Part shown: in pieces, positions 1 through 8,591 of the stretch | Position numbering within the stretch: position 1 is the stretch's first letter | How the letters are laid out: each line of letters begins with the position of its first letter | Assembly (NCBI RefSeq): GCF_007713685.1 | Contig: NZ_VMRJ01000004.1 | Coordinates: 531,700-595,699 of the forward strand | Length of the DNA: 64,000 nt | Source of the DNA: Hymenobacter setariae | Lineage (GTDB): Bacteria; Bacteroidota; Bacteroidia; Cytophagales; Hymenobacteraceae | Direction: 5' to 3' | Translations under genes and position numbers: made by a program | Notes under the pieces: generated by a model | Told to the model about the DNA's origin: nothing | Seen by the model: only the letters and a program-made list of their open reading frames with translations | Databases searched by the model: none

Positions 1-154
1 GCTCATCTTCTTCGAGCCAGCGCAGGCGGCGCTTCTGGCTGACGAGCCGGCGCAGGGGCGTATTCGTGACGACGTCTTCGAACCCGTAGCGTAGCAGCAC
101 CTCGGCTACTTGGCGAATGCGAGTGAGATTGGAGAGCGTGTTCTTAAAAATCAC
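1..154 (-). CDS. AarF/UbiB (ABC1) family atypical kinase, N-terminal fragment
   Basis: Only the first 51 codons lie in the window; the gene runs off the left edge. Reading leftwards from a GTG at 154, the product begins with IFKNTLSNLTRIRQVAEVLL and continues with RYGFEDVVTNTPLRRLVSQK. This resembles the opening of Bacteroidota ABC1/UbiB-type kinase-like proteins, a family linked to quinone biosynthesis and lipid metabolism. An in-frame TAG lies five codons upstream of the GTG, so the start is well bounded. The kinase motifs are outside the window, so the family call rests on the N-terminus alone. Confidence 0.6.
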   Translation of the reverse strand, partial: MIFKNTLSNLTRIRQVAEVLLRYGFEDVVTNTPLRRLVSQKRRLRWLEEDE

Positions 155-293
155 GAAGTGAAGGTACTAAATCAATGGGCCTAAGCGTATAACTGCCCCA
201 CCCTAATGGCCCGGCCTACGTAAGTGGGGCATAGCTTTTGCTCAAAGCTACGCCTGCCTACGCCGCTCTATCTCCCTCCCACCCGCTTACCTC

Positions 294-836
294 ATGACTC
301 ACCGATTACACTTGCTGGTCGAGCAGCTCGACCGCGCCACCAACAATGCTCTGGCCACGGCCGAAGCCCTAGGGCCGCGTGCCTACATTGCGCCGGTACC
401 CGGGCAATGGGCCGCCGCCCAAGTCATTCATCACTTACTTACGGCCGAGCAGCGCATTGTTGGTGCGCTCCAAAAGGCTTTGTCTACCAGCGCTGACACT
501 TGGCGGCTAGCTACCCTCAAAAACCGCTTGCGGAGTACGCTACTGCGCATGGCTCTGCGCCTGCCGGGCCTCAAGTTCAAGGTGCCACCTACGCTGCCCC
601 CGCCCCCGGCCCCCGAAGCGATTGCGCCGCTAGCAACCTTGCGCGAGCAGTGGAGCAGCATACGCCGCCAGCTAGAGCAGGTGCTCAATGAGTTTCCGGG
701 CAATAAGCTAACGCACACGGTATTTCGCCACCCTAGGGCGGGCTGGCTCACCGTGGGCCAAACGGTTACATCCATTCTCGACCACACGCTGCACCACCAG
801 CAGCAGCTCAATCGCATTAGCAAGGTGCTGAAGTAA
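294..836 (+). CDS. DinB-like domain protein
   Basis: 180 aa, a usual length for the DinB/YfiT four-helix-bundle superfamily. A WAAAQVIHHLLTAEQR segment near residues 40-55 and a C-terminal LDHTLHHQQQL near 158-170 supply the histidines that bind a divalent metal in this fold. The family includes thiol-dependent transferases and proteins of unknown role, so no reaction is assigned. The ATG at 294 is the natural start. No signal peptide or membrane segment is visible, so it is probably cytoplasmic. It converges on the thioesterase gene that ends at 876. Confidence 0.75.
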   Translation: MTHRLHLLVEQLDRATNNALATAEALGPRAYIAPVPGQWAAAQVIHHLLTAEQRIVGALQKALSTSADTWRLATLKNRLRSTLLRMALRLPGLKFKVPPTLPPPPAPEAIAPLATLREQWSSIRRQLEQVLNEFPGNKLTHTVFRHPRAGWLTVGQTVTSILDHTLHHQQQLNRISKVLK

Positions 837-875
837 GGTGAGAAACTTACCTCCTTTATTACTCTACTGTTTGGC

Positions 876-1280
876 TTATTCCGCTTGCAAGGCTGCTGCC
901 AGCTCCGGCGGGGGCACCGTTAGTTTACGGCGGTCTAGGTCGAGCCAAGCCCCATCGACGGTAACGGTAGCCGCCACGCGGCCGTCGGCCTTGTAGATGG
1001 TGTGCTCGATGGTCCAGCGCGAGCCATCGGGGGTGCCGCTGGCCATGCGGCCTTCTACCCGAATTTCTTCGCCCGCGTGAATTTCCTTGAGGTACTTAGT
1101 TTCTTCGCGAAACAAGATGGGGCCAATGCGCAGCTCGCCAAACTTGCGCAGGTCGTAGCCATAGCTGGCCAGCCAATGCACCCGTTGGTCGGCCGCAAAG
1201 TCGGCGTAGGCCGAGTGGCGCATGTGGCCGTTGGGGTCCAGCTCGGCCCAGCGCACGGTGTAGGTTTGGGAATGCGGCAT
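876..1280 (-). CDS. Acyl-CoA thioesterase (4HBT hotdog family)
   Basis: 134 aa from the MPHSQTYTVRW start at 1280; the frame extends 14 codons further but those residues look like untranslated leader. The protein opens with a beta-strand and the WAELDPNGHMRHSAYADFA block, the catalytic signature of 4-hydroxybenzoyl-CoA/YbgC-type thioesterases (Asp-x-x-Gly-His, then a conserved Tyr). These enzymes hydrolyse acyl-CoA thioesters as hotdog-fold multimers in the cytoplasm. The gene is divergent from the esterase at 1398 and shares a 117-bp promoter gap with it. The acyl substrate cannot be told from sequence. Confidence 0.8.
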   Translation of the reverse strand: MPHSQTYTVRWAELDPNGHMRHSAYADFAADQRVHWLASYGYDLRKFGELRIGPILFREETKYLKEIHAGEEIRVEGRMASGTPDGSRWTIEHTIYKADGRVAATVTVDGAWLDLDRRKLTVPPPELAAALQAE

Positions 1281-1340
1281 GTTGAAACGAATAAGAGGAA
1301 AATGGGAAAAGTAAACCAGCACTGCCCACCTAGGTTACGC

Positions 1341-1373
1341 TTGCGTGGGGCCAGTGCCGATTTATTACATTTG
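1341..1373 (+). promoter_or_regulatory. Predicted sigma-A promoter of the esterase gene
   Basis: A TTG at 1341-1343 and TACATTTG at 1366-1373 match the Bacteroidota -33/-7 consensus (TTG ... TAnnTTTG) with a 22-base spacer. The -7 box ends 24 bases before the ATG at 1398. The match is visible; activity is inferred. Confidence 0.5.
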
Positions 1374-1397
1374 GCTTCTCTTCTTAGCTTTCATAAC

Positions 1398-2270
1398 ATG
1401 CTGGTTAACCTACGATTGCTGCTAAAAATAGCTTGCGTACTAGTTCTATTCCCGGCAGCAGTTTTTGCCCAGGGCGATTCGACGGTTGTGAAGCTGTACC
1501 AAAGCGGCGCGCCAGGCTTTAAAAACCGGCGCAATGAACCGGAGAAAGGAACGAACACGATAAGCAACGTGCATAACCCATCCATTACCGTGTTTCTGCC
1601 ACCTAAGGGGCAGGCCACGGGGGCAGCAGTGGTTATATGCCCAGGCGGGGGCCACGTTCGGCTGGTAGTAAAGTCGGAAGGCTATGCTCCTGCGAAGTAT
1701 TTTACCAGCATGGGAGTGGCGGCCATTGTACTCAAATACCGCCTAGGCCGCGATACGCTTTCGCCCTACAAAATCGAGGAGCACGCGCGCCAAGATGGCA
1801 ACCGTGCGATGCGCCTAGTGAGGGAGCACGCCGCCGAATGGGCAATCGACCCAAACCGTATTGGCATGATGGGCTTTTCGGCCGGGGGAGAGGTCGTGAA
1901 TATGGTCGCTTACGACAATGCTAATCCAGGCCTAAAACTGAACGACGCAACCGACAAATTAAGCTCTCTGCCCAACTTTGTGATACAGGTCTACCCCGGC
2001 CCGCTGTTTGTCCCTGACAAAATAGCCAAAAATGCGCCGCCAGCCTTCCTGGTAGTGGCCAATGACGATGCCTGTTGCTCCACTCCTATCGTGAAGCTCC
2101 TAAACGCCTACCGCGAAGCTGGTGCTTCGGTAGAAACTCATTTATATGCCAAGGGCGACCACGCATTTAATATGGGCTACCGCGCTAAGTTTTTAGGTCT
2201 AAAATCGTGGCCTCAGCAGCTATCCAACTGGTTTATAGACAACAACTACTTCAAACCACAAGCGCCCTAG
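1398..2270 (+). CDS. Secreted alpha/beta hydrolase (acetyl-esterase/BD-FAE type)
   Basis: 290 aa. The frame is open for 132 codons upstream, but that part lies antisense to the thioesterase gene. The ATG at 1398 begins a clear signal peptide (LLLKIACVLVLFPAAVFA). The mature part has the oxyanion segment VVICPGGGHVRLV, the nucleophile elbow MMGFSAGGEV (Gly-x-Ser-x-Gly), an acid region VVANDDACC, and the catalytic histidine in GDHAFNMGYRAK. This layout fits xylan or hemicellulose acetyl esterases and related carboxylesterases exported to the periplasm. The substrate is not determined. The stop codon lies inside the terminator stem that follows. Confidence 0.8.
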   Translation: MLVNLRLLLKIACVLVLFPAAVFAQGDSTVVKLYQSGAPGFKNRRNEPEKGTNTISNVHNPSITVFLPPKGQATGAAVVICPGGGHVRLVVKSEGYAPAKYFTSMGVAAIVLKYRLGRDTLSPYKIEEHARQDGNRAMRLVREHAAEWAIDPNRIGMMGFSAGGEVVNMVAYDNANPGLKLNDATDKLSSLPNFVIQVYPGPLFVPDKIAKNAPPAFLVVANDDACCSTPIVKLLNAYREAGASVETHLYAKGDHAFNMGYRAKFLGLKSWPQQLSNWFIDNNYFKPQAP

Positions 2271-2324
2271 GTTAGGAAACAGCTCCTCAACCGCCAATAG
2301 TGGAGTTGTTTCCTAACCTAGGGC
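2264..2324. terminator. Long inverted repeat, probable bidirectional terminator
   Basis: 22-base arms (2264-2285 and 2303-2324) with one mismatch and a 17-base loop. The left arm contains the esterase stop codon and both arms carry CCTAGG. It lies between the convergent esterase and methyltransferase genes. No long T-tract follows, so Rho-independent function is probable but not certain. Confidence 0.6.
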
Positions 2325-2343
2325 AGGCGGAACACATGAGTTA

Positions 2344-3108
2344 CTAAGTAGCGGGGCCTTCAGCGGCTGGCTCAAACCCACCGGCTAGCGTAAGGCGCAC
2401 GAGGTACTGGTTATTCTCATCTTCGCCCAGAAAATCAACTTCATACCCTGCCTGGCGGGCGGCGTCTTCTAGCAGCGATGCGTCGATAAAGAGCCAGGGA
2501 AAGGTCTCGCCCACCTGGTCTCTATAGCGGAAGGTATACTCGACCTCGCCGTAGTAAGGACCGTTCAGATTGAGGACCAGGGCCCCTTGTTCGTCTTCAT
2601 AGAGATAGCTGATATCGGAAGATGTAGCCAGAATCTGGCCGTCGGGCGCGAGCAGGGTGCGGGCGTGAACCAAGAACTTATCGAGTCCTTCGAGAGTGCC
2701 CGCCAAACCTAGGCCATTCATGAGCATCAGAATGGTATCGTAGGGCCGCTCTTGAGCGGCGCGCGGCGCCATGATGTCGTGCTGCGCTACTTCGCGCACG
2801 CCGCGGGCCTGCATCACCTCCACAGCGCCAGCCGATTGGTCGATGGCGCGCACATCGGTGAAACCCCGGCTTTGCAGCTCCAAGGAGTGGCAGCCGGCAC
2901 CCGCACCTAGGTCAAGTACACGGCCCCTAGTTTCATCAAGCGCTTGGCGCTCAAGCTCGGGCATAGCTAGCAACGTCCGAAAAAAATAGGCAGCGGGGAG
3001 CGGTTCGTCGTCGGCCACGTTGCACTGCACGGTGAGGGCGGCTTTGTGCTGGCCGTGCTGGTAGTCAAGCAGGGCTTGGCCGAGGAGGTCGGGAGGGGAA
3101 GTAGACAT
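2344..3108 (-). CDS. Class I SAM-dependent methyltransferase
   Basis: 254 aa. The glycine-rich SAM-binding motif I is clear (GRVLDLGAGAGCHSLELQSR, about residues 61-80), followed by an acidic strand-end (VRAIDQSAGAVEVM) and motif IV (YDTILMLMNGLGL). A GTLEGLDKFLVHARTLLAPD helix-strand completes the Rossmann-type fold. The N-terminal LLDYQHGQHKAALTVQCNVAD segment resembles Bacteroidota methyltransferases of unknown substrate. No signal peptide is seen, so it is cytoplasmic. It is divergent from the DUF2256 gene at 3217. Confidence 0.8.
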   Translation of the reverse strand: MSTSPPDLLGQALLDYQHGQHKAALTVQCNVADDEPLPAAYFFRTLLAMPELERQALDETRGRVLDLGAGAGCHSLELQSRGFTDVRAIDQSAGAVEVMQARGVREVAQHDIMAPRAAQERPYDTILMLMNGLGLAGTLEGLDKFLVHARTLLAPDGQILATSSDISYLYEDEQGALVLNLNGPYYGEVEYTFRYRDQVGETFPWLFIDASLLEDAARQAGYEVDFLGEDENNQYLVRLTLAGGFEPAAEGPAT

Positions 3109-3216
3109 GGAGAGAGTAACTAAGCAGAGCAGATAGCCAGCAGCGGGCGTTTAAACGTAAACAGCACCGAGCCGGGCGGCAAAGGTCCGGCTGTTCGGTC
3201 CTTTTCTTTTCTTCTT

Positions 3217-3378
3217 ATGGCTGCTACGCTCAAAAAAGGCCAGCTTCCCACTAAAATTTGTGCTACTTGCGGACTACCCTTCGAGTACCGCAAGAAGTGG
3301 CGTAACAACTGGGAAGCGGTGAAATATTGCAGCGAAAAATGCCAGCGCAACAAAGAAAAAGCAGTCGTTAGCTCTTAG
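3217..3378 (+). CDS. DUF2256 small zinc-finger-like protein
   Basis: 53 aa, short enough to be missed by length-filtered gene calling. ATG at 3217, TAG at 3376-3378. The protein contains KICATCGLPFEYRKKWRNNW followed by EAVKYCSEKCQRN. That is the DUF2256 pattern: a C-x2-C pair, an aromatic and Lys/Arg-rich middle, then YCS-x2-C. The four cysteines probably bind one zinc ion. Family members are about this size, basic, and of unknown function. The gene faces away from the methyltransferase, with a 108-bp shared upstream region. Confidence 0.85.
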   Translation: MAATLKKGQLPTKICATCGLPFEYRKKWRNNWEAVKYCSEKCQRNKEKAVVSS

Positions 3379-3479
3379 CTTTCAGCAGCTGGCTTTTCGA
3401 GGTCCCCCTCCCCTCTCACTTTTCTTTCACCTTACTCTCAAAGCTAGTAGCTACCCGCTGCCAGCTTACAGCTTGAAAA

Positions 3480-3875
3480 ATGGCTTCTAATCTTGATTAT
3501 CTCGACCCCGCGCTTCAACCACTGGTTGACAAAGTAGAGGCCTACCTTGTGGCCAAAGAGGATTTGCAAAAGCTCACTATCGCAACCCGCAACGAGCCCC
3601 TACACGATGCCCAGGTAGAGCAAGCGGCTACGCAGTTTGAGCAGCGCCCACCCACGGGTTCTTTCGACCAGCACCACGATGAGCTGGTGCAGCAGCACCA
3701 AGATGCGCTCGACGACCTACATCGCCTCGAAACTGATATCCTAGGCCTGTTGCCTACTCGCGACGAATGGGTAAAAGTGAACCTAGGCTACGGACCCAGC
3801 CGTGTAGGCGCCTGGCGCGTGCCCAATGCCGAAGGTTCTAAAGAAGAGCACTACGAAATTCGAGTAGTGTTTTAA
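3480..3875 (+). CDS. Hypothetical protein, 131 aa
   Basis: I do not recognise a named family. The product is acidic and soluble, without signal peptide or membrane segment. A helical, Gln- and His-rich middle (FDQHHDELVQQHQDALDDLH, about residues 61-80) could form a coiled coil. The C-terminus (EWVKVNLGYGPSRVGAWRVP, then EEHYEIRVVF) looks beta-rich. Codon use and the strong terminator after it support a real gene. It follows the DUF2256 gene by 101 bp and may be co-transcribed. Confidence 0.65.
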   Translation: MASNLDYLDPALQPLVDKVEAYLVAKEDLQKLTIATRNEPLHDAQVEQAATQFEQRPPTGSFDQHHDELVQQHQDALDDLHRLETDILGLLPTRDEWVKVNLGYGPSRVGAWRVPNAEGSKEEHYEIRVVF

Positions 3876-3877
3876 TA

Positions 3878-3932
3878 AGTTAGCAGCCCGTCTATCGTGC
3901 ACAGTAGGGGCACGATAGACGGGCTGCTAACT
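3878..3932. terminator. Perfect inverted repeat, bidirectional terminator
   Basis: 23-base arms (3878-3900 and 3910-3932) match perfectly around a 9-base loop. It sits between the convergent 131-aa gene and the molybdoenzyme gene and begins just after the first stop codon. No long T-tract flanks it, but the stem is very strong. Confidence 0.7.
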
Positions 3933-3941
3933 ACTAAGTAA

Positions 3942-4787
3942 CTAGTGCCCCGAGTCCCAATCGTAGCCTTGCTCGGCCCAGTAGTCGGCAGGGCGCTCGT
4001 CGGCAAAGGAGATGGTGCCAATACGCTTGAGGTGCTTGATGCCATACTTGAGCGGCGTGACTAGGCGTAAAGGAGCGCCGTGCGCAATGCTGAGTGGCTG
4101 GTTGTTAATCTCGTAGCAAAGCAGCGTTTGGGGGTGAATGACGCTGTGCATGTCGAGGCCTACGTAGTATTCTTCGTCGGGCGTCACCACGCTCACGTAG
4201 GGCGCTAGGTCAGACGGCGGGTTGGCTATGTCTTTGACCGGCTGACCACTGCGGCTGGCCAGGGGGTACTTGGCTAGGAAGTCGGCGAAGCGAGCGCCGG
4301 CCCAATTTACCACAATGCTCCAACCCTCGATGCACTTGAGCTCGGTGGTCATTTCGACGCGAGGCAACGCCTTGATGTCGGCTAGGGTAAACTCCTGGGC
4401 TTTACCGCCGCGGTAGGGCTGCACTACCATGCGCCAAGCTGCTAAGTCGATTTCCGATTCTAGGCCCGCGCTGCCGTTGGTGCGTACCTGCTTCACAGCC
4501 TGGCTCTTGGGAAACTCGCGAGCTAGCCGCGTTTCGCGGAAATAAGCAGATGAGAGACGGCCATTGGCATCGAGCACCCGCCGGAATGGCTGGGGTGTGC
4601 CATCGGCGTAGGGGCGCTGCAGCAGGTAGCGCCAGCCCAGCACGCCCCCTAGGGCCGCCAGCCCACCCACAATAAACGAGCGCCGCGTGCGCCGCGCGGC
4701 TTCTTGCTGCTGCGGCGAGCCGGGAGGCAGCGTCAAGTCCTGGCCATCGGGGGAGGGATGCGGGGGAATCTGGTTGTCGGGTTGCAT
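3942..4787 (-). CDS. msrP: Molybdopterin-dependent oxidoreductase, MsrP/YedY (sulfite oxidase) family
   Basis: 281 aa. A twin-arginine-like export signal is visible (RRTRRSFIVGGLAALGGVLG, residues 32-51). The Mo ligand is Cys152 in ELKCIEGWS, as in YedY/MsrP. Other family blocks are VVTPDEEYYVGLDMHSVIHP and APLRLVTPLKYGIKHLKRI. MsrP repairs methionine sulfoxide in periplasmic proteins using electrons from a membrane haem protein. The adjacent upstream gene encodes a b-type cytochrome that could fill that role. The N-terminal 30 residues before the Tat motif are longer and more Pro-rich than usual. Function in methionine sulfoxide repair is inferred from the family. Confidence 0.8.
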   Translation of the reverse strand: MQPDNQIPPHPSPDGQDLTLPPGSPQQQEAARRTRRSFIVGGLAALGGVLGWRYLLQRPYADGTPQPFRRVLDANGRLSSAYFRETRLAREFPKSQAVKQVRTNGSAGLESEIDLAAWRMVVQPYRGGKAQEFTLADIKALPRVEMTTELKCIEGWSIVVNWAGARFADFLAKYPLASRSGQPVKDIANPPSDLAPYVSVVTPDEEYYVGLDMHSVIHPQTLLCYEINNQPLSIAHGAPLRLVTPLKYGIKHLKRIGTISFADERPADYWAEQGYDWDSGH

Positions 4788-4903
4788 ATCAGGTAGGTTT
4801 CCTACAGAGTTCGCGTGGTTAGCCGCAGGGTGCTAACGTCTTGTATATTACAACAAGACCCTGCCCAATTTTGCGCCCTAGGCGGCGAAACCCGGCGGAA
4901 TTT

Positions 4904-5578
4904 TTACTTTTTCACTTCATTTACTGGTACTTCTGCCACCTCAAACCCTGCCACCATTGAGCGGAAGTTGTTCCAGCCGGCGCGTACCACTTGGGCCACG
5001 TGCACCACAAAAAACAGTACGTAACCAATGGTGAGCACAAAGTGCTCAATACGAGCCGCTTCGTAGCCACCGAGTAGGCGCGTGAGCCAGCCAAACTGCA
5101 CAGGCTTGTAAATAGCCAAGCCCGTCAGCAGCGACCCTAGGCCCATGAGAATAACGGCGGTATAAGCAATGCGCTGGGCGCCATTGTACTTGCGCACAGG
5201 CGGCGCGGTTTTGCGCAGCCCTAGGTCGTGCAATAGCACTTGCCCGGCTTCGCGGAAGGAATCGCGGTTGGGCAGCAGGTAGCGCCACTCGCCCGAGAAG
5301 AAAGTGTAGAGCACATACAGCAGCCCGTTCAGGAAGAAAACCCACATCAGCAGGAAGTGCCACGACATGCCCTGCGCCAGCTTGTGGTCGAGGTGAAAGG
5401 CCTGGTAGAACGACTGCGGGAAAAACTTAAACAGCGTGGTATTGCCCCAGCCGAGGCGGTACACGTCGTTGGCCCAGTATATCCAGAGGCCGCTCCAAAT
5501 CATGAGGGCCAGTACCGGGAAATTCAGCCAGTGAAACCACCGGATGGCCAGCGGGTGCTTCTCAACAAGTTGCTTCAT
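4904..5578 (-). CDS. Cytochrome b561/hydrogenase-type b subunit, partner of the MsrP-like enzyme
   Basis: 224 aa from the MKQLVEKHPLAIRWFHW start at 5578 (the frame opens three codons earlier). Four membrane segments are visible. Candidate haem-ligand histidines are in AIRWFHWLNFPVL, in DHKLAQGMSWHFLLMW, and in the last helix (VLFFVVHVAQ). This is the cytochrome_b_N/Ni-Fe hydrogenase b-type layout, not the six-helix MsrQ (FRD-type) protein that usually serves MsrP. It is transcribed just before the molybdoenzyme gene with a 116-bp gap, so it probably delivers quinol electrons to it. The pairing is inferred. Confidence 0.75.
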   Translation of the reverse strand: MKQLVEKHPLAIRWFHWLNFPVLALMIWSGLWIYWANDVYRLGWGNTTLFKFFPQSFYQAFHLDHKLAQGMSWHFLLMWVFFLNGLLYVLYTFFSGEWRYLLPNRDSFREAGQVLLHDLGLRKTAPPVRKYNGAQRIAYTAVILMGLGSLLTGLAIYKPVQFGWLTRLLGGYEAARIEHFVLTIGYVLFFVVHVAQVVRAGWNNFRSMVAGFEVAEVPVNEVKK

Positions 5579-5613
5579 ACAAGGCAATTACTCCAAAAGC
5601 CTAGGGCTCGGTT

Positions 5614-8370
5614 TTACTTTATTTTTTGCACGCGCAGATAGTCGAGCATAGCTTGGTTCACGGCGCCGTTCATGTTTGTGTTGGCCGGCTCGTAGGCTAG
5701 CGTGAGCTGATGCGTGCCCTTGGGCAGCTGCACCAGCACGGCGTTGGTAAAGCCCCAGTTCGACCACTCCTCTACCCCGCGCTGCGGTAGCACAATGGTA
5801 CCTAGGGCCTTGCTACCCAGCCGCAAAGTGCGAATGCCGCACTTATTGTTGGTATTAACTGGCCCATTGCCATTGGCGTAGCGAAAATCGACGGCGTACA
5901 GTCCAGCTTCGGGCACTGTAACAGGAATGGTGAGCGTGCGGTTCTTGGTAGTGCTAATTTCGACAAAGCCTTGGCCAGAATATCCTTTGTAAGGCTGCGT
6001 AGCCTTGGCAGTCACAGTTTCGAGCTGCACGTGCCGGGCAGCACCTAGGCCACCTACTGGCAGCGGCTCGCTAGCAAACGACTCTAGCCCGTTCCCGGCC
6101 ACTGCAACCACTTGGTATTCAGCATAGGGACCGGTGGCCGCCACTGCTTGCTCAGTGGTGTTGACGGAGGCTAGTAGCTGTCCGTCTTTCAAAACCTTAT
6201 ACTGCTGCACGCCAGGCTGTGCCGGCCAGTGCAAGCGGCTACCAGTCAGCGTAACCATTGGCGTTTCGGGCGTAAACAAATTGGCTACTTTGTTAATAGC
6301 CGCATTGGCAGGCGCTTGGCTGCTGAGCACAATGCGCAGCGTGTGGCGGCCCGTGAGGGTGGCGGGCACGGCCGCTCCGGCCAGCGGCTGACCATCTAGG
6401 GTAATGGTTTGGATGACATTGCCAAAGCCTTGCAAGTCGATATCCAGCACCGCCTGGCGGTATTTGAAGTTGGTCAGCTTGCGGTTGCCTTGAAATGCTT
6501 GCGGCACAAAGGGCCGAAATACCAGCCGGTCGGCCTCGTAATGCATGCCAAACAGAATTTTGTAGACCAAGCTCAGGCTGCCCGAGAGGCTCCAGAGCAT
6601 GTTACTAGAGTTAATCTGGGTGCCGGCGTAGTCGCCGTTTTGGGCCACAAAGTTTTCCTTATTGGTCAGAAACAACGCCGCGGGGCGGTAGATGGCGGCC
6701 ATGCTCTCAGCGAGCGAGGCTTCATTGCCAGCCTTGGCAGCAGCCAGGGCCCAGTAGCTCTGCACAAAGGGCCACACCGCGTTATTGTGGTAGGGCGGAA
6801 TGCCAGGAATCTGCGGGTAGATGCATGGAATTCCAAAGTCGGTAATGGGCGTGCGCGCTACCACCGTCTTGGCCCGCGCCTCGTCGGCGATGCCAAACCA
6901 CACACTCAGCGCCTCCCCTAGGGCCTCGGCGCGGGGCGACAGCGTGAGGTAGTTGCGGCCGTAGAGGTACTGGCCGTAGTAGCCGGCGCTTTCTTGCCAC
7001 AAGTGCTGGTTTAGGCCAGCCTTGATGGTAGCCGCGGCCTGCTCGTGACGAGCCGCCACGGCGGGCTCGCCCAGCTGCCGTGCCATGAGGGCCAGCACCG
7101 TATTGGCCTGAAAGTGCACGGCGTTGGTACCTAGGGTTTCACTTTGGTAAATATCGACCGGCTGCATCCAGCGCGGGTAGGTCTGTTCGCGCCAGTCCAG
7201 GAACGACGACTCGCCGCGCACCAGGCCGGTAGCCGGGTCATAGGCATTAGCCATGTCGTCGGCAATCGACTGCTTTATAATTGGGTACACCTTCCGCAGC
7301 CACGCCTCGTCGCCGGTCACCTTATAGATTTCCCAGGCGGCCACCGCCCATATCATGCGGTCGGTCGAGCAGGGGTACGCTCCACCCGTACCGGTATCCT
7401 GGATGATGCGGCCCTCGGCCGACACCTTGCGCAATAGGCTGTTCATGGCTACCTTGGGCTGCAAAGCGGCCTGCGCCAAGATGATGGAGTAGCTGATGTC
7501 GCGCGTCCACACGCCGGCCCATTCCTTACCGGTGCGGAAAGTGCTGTCAGGCTCCACGGCCCGGCGTGCTTCTTCCAGCGCTAGGTTATACAGCGCGTCT
7601 TCCAGCGCGTGGCCCGAGCTATACTGCGGAAAATCAGCAGTATTGATACTCTGCTTCCAGCTAGCGGCCGTGGTTTTGGCCGCCTTGGGGGCGTTGAGCG
7701 TCAGTGTCACTTCATAGATGCCGTCGCCATCGGGGTCGTGTAGCTCCAGCTCGGGCTTGTTCACGAGGTTATCAAAGTCCCAGCTCAGCGGCGCCACGTT
7801 GCCGGCCACAAGCACGTGCTTGAAGTCTTGCTTGTACAGCTTGTCGCCCTTGAATGTGGTGTAGTAGCCTTGCTTCTTAAACGCTTCGAGTACCAGGCGC
7901 ATATCCAGCCTGATTTTCAGCTGGGTATTGGGCGCTAGGTATACCTCGGTGGGCACAGGCCGGGGGTCCACGTAGCGCTGGCCAAACACGATAAGTGGCG
8001 TTTCGAGCGCACCGCCCCCCTCCCTAGGTACCGCCAAAAACACGTTGTCCTGCCCCACGGGCAGCTCGTTGTCCTTGCCATTAATACTGAATTTGAATAC
8101 TACCTGCGGGCTTACAAAGGCATTGGCCGGGCTCTGGTAATTTGAGGTAAGCTCGGTGGCGGAGAGGGCGCGGGCATGGTGCGTGCCCTGCACCACACTA
8201 TCGGGGTACAAGCTATAAGCTTTTGATTGCCAAGTGGGGCGGGCGGCCGCAGGTGCAACGGCGTCAGACGCGGGCACGGGCCCGGTGCCCGCCGCAGGTT
8301 TGGAAGTGTGGCAGGAAGCAAGCATCAGACTACCAGCTAATGCGCTGGCCGGAATCCACAGGTGGTTCAT
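5614..8370 (-). CDS. Lipoprotein glycosidase with (alpha/alpha)6 catalytic domain and C-terminal CBM35-like module
   Basis: 918 aa. The signal peptide ends in lipobox LMLASC with Cys20, so the protein is membrane anchored. Residues about 40-240 are beta-rich (N-terminal sandwich). About 250-620 show a six-hairpin toroid pattern, including KEWAGVWTRDISYSIILAQA, DTGTGGAYPCSTDRMIWAVA and PYHNNAVWPFVQSYWALAAA. A C-terminal sandwich and a fibronectin-like segment follow. The last 150 residues (from about 770) look like a CBM35/CBM6-type sugar-binding module. The family is not certain: rhamnosidase-like (GH78) or another six-hairpin glycosidase are candidates. The next gene downstream starts only about 30 bp away, so it may be co-transcribed with the cytochrome and molybdoenzyme. 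Confidence 0.7.
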   Translation of the reverse strand: MNHLWIPASALAGSLMLASCHTSKPAAGTGPVPASDAVAPAAARPTWQSKAYSLYPDSVVQGTHHARALSATELTSNYQSPANAFVSPQVVFKFSINGKDNELPVGQDNVFLAVPREGGGALETPLIVFGQRYVDPRPVPTEVYLAPNTQLKIRLDMRLVLEAFKKQGYYTTFKGDKLYKQDFKHVLVAGNVAPLSWDFDNLVNKPELELHDPDGDGIYEVTLTLNAPKAAKTTAASWKQSINTADFPQYSSGHALEDALYNLALEEARRAVEPDSTFRTGKEWAGVWTRDISYSIILAQAALQPKVAMNSLLRKVSAEGRIIQDTGTGGAYPCSTDRMIWAVAAWEIYKVTGDEAWLRKVYPIIKQSIADDMANAYDPATGLVRGESSFLDWREQTYPRWMQPVDIYQSETLGTNAVHFQANTVLALMARQLGEPAVAARHEQAAATIKAGLNQHLWQESAGYYGQYLYGRNYLTLSPRAEALGEALSVWFGIADEARAKTVVARTPITDFGIPCIYPQIPGIPPYHNNAVWPFVQSYWALAAAKAGNEASLAESMAAIYRPAALFLTNKENFVAQNGDYAGTQINSSNMLWSLSGSLSLVYKILFGMHYEADRLVFRPFVPQAFQGNRKLTNFKYRQAVLDIDLQGFGNVIQTITLDGQPLAGAAVPATLTGRHTLRIVLSSQAPANAAINKVANLFTPETPMVTLTGSRLHWPAQPGVQQYKVLKDGQLLASVNTTEQAVAATGPYAEYQVVAVAGNGLESFASEPLPVGGLGAARHVQLETVTAKATQPYKGYSGQGFVEISTTKNRTLTIPVTVPEAGLYAVDFRYANGNGPVNTNNKCGIRTLRLGSKALGTIVLPQRGVEEWSNWGFTNAVLVQLPKGTHQLTLAYEPANTNMNGAVNQAMLDYLRVQKIK

Positions 8371-8434
8371 AAAGGACAGCCGCCGTGCTGCGGCAGCCTA
8401 GGCAAGATGGAAGCGCGAAGGTAGGGGCATGAAA

Positions 8435-8462
8435 AAGACCTACCCCATTGGAGCAGGTCTTC
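8435..8462 (-). terminator. Rho-independent terminator after the sugar dehydrogenase
   Basis: A 7-bp stem (8435-8441 with 8456-8462) is followed on the minus strand by a run of five T. It lies downstream of the gene ending at 8592. Confidence 0.6.
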
Positions 8463-8591
8463 TCGGCAGAAACACCCGTGAAAATCATATTGTTCAGTAT
8501 CAGTCGCTCTGGACCCGGGATGCTACCTTGGCGGGGGCAGCTAGTGAAAATCTGCCCTAGCGAACGCTTGGCCGCGGCCCCTAGGTTAGTC

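Noticed and set aside
1002..1397. The alpha/beta hydrolase frame could be extended to 1002.
   Set aside because: That part lies antisense to the thioesterase, lacks a signal peptide, and the ATG at 1398 begins a clear one.
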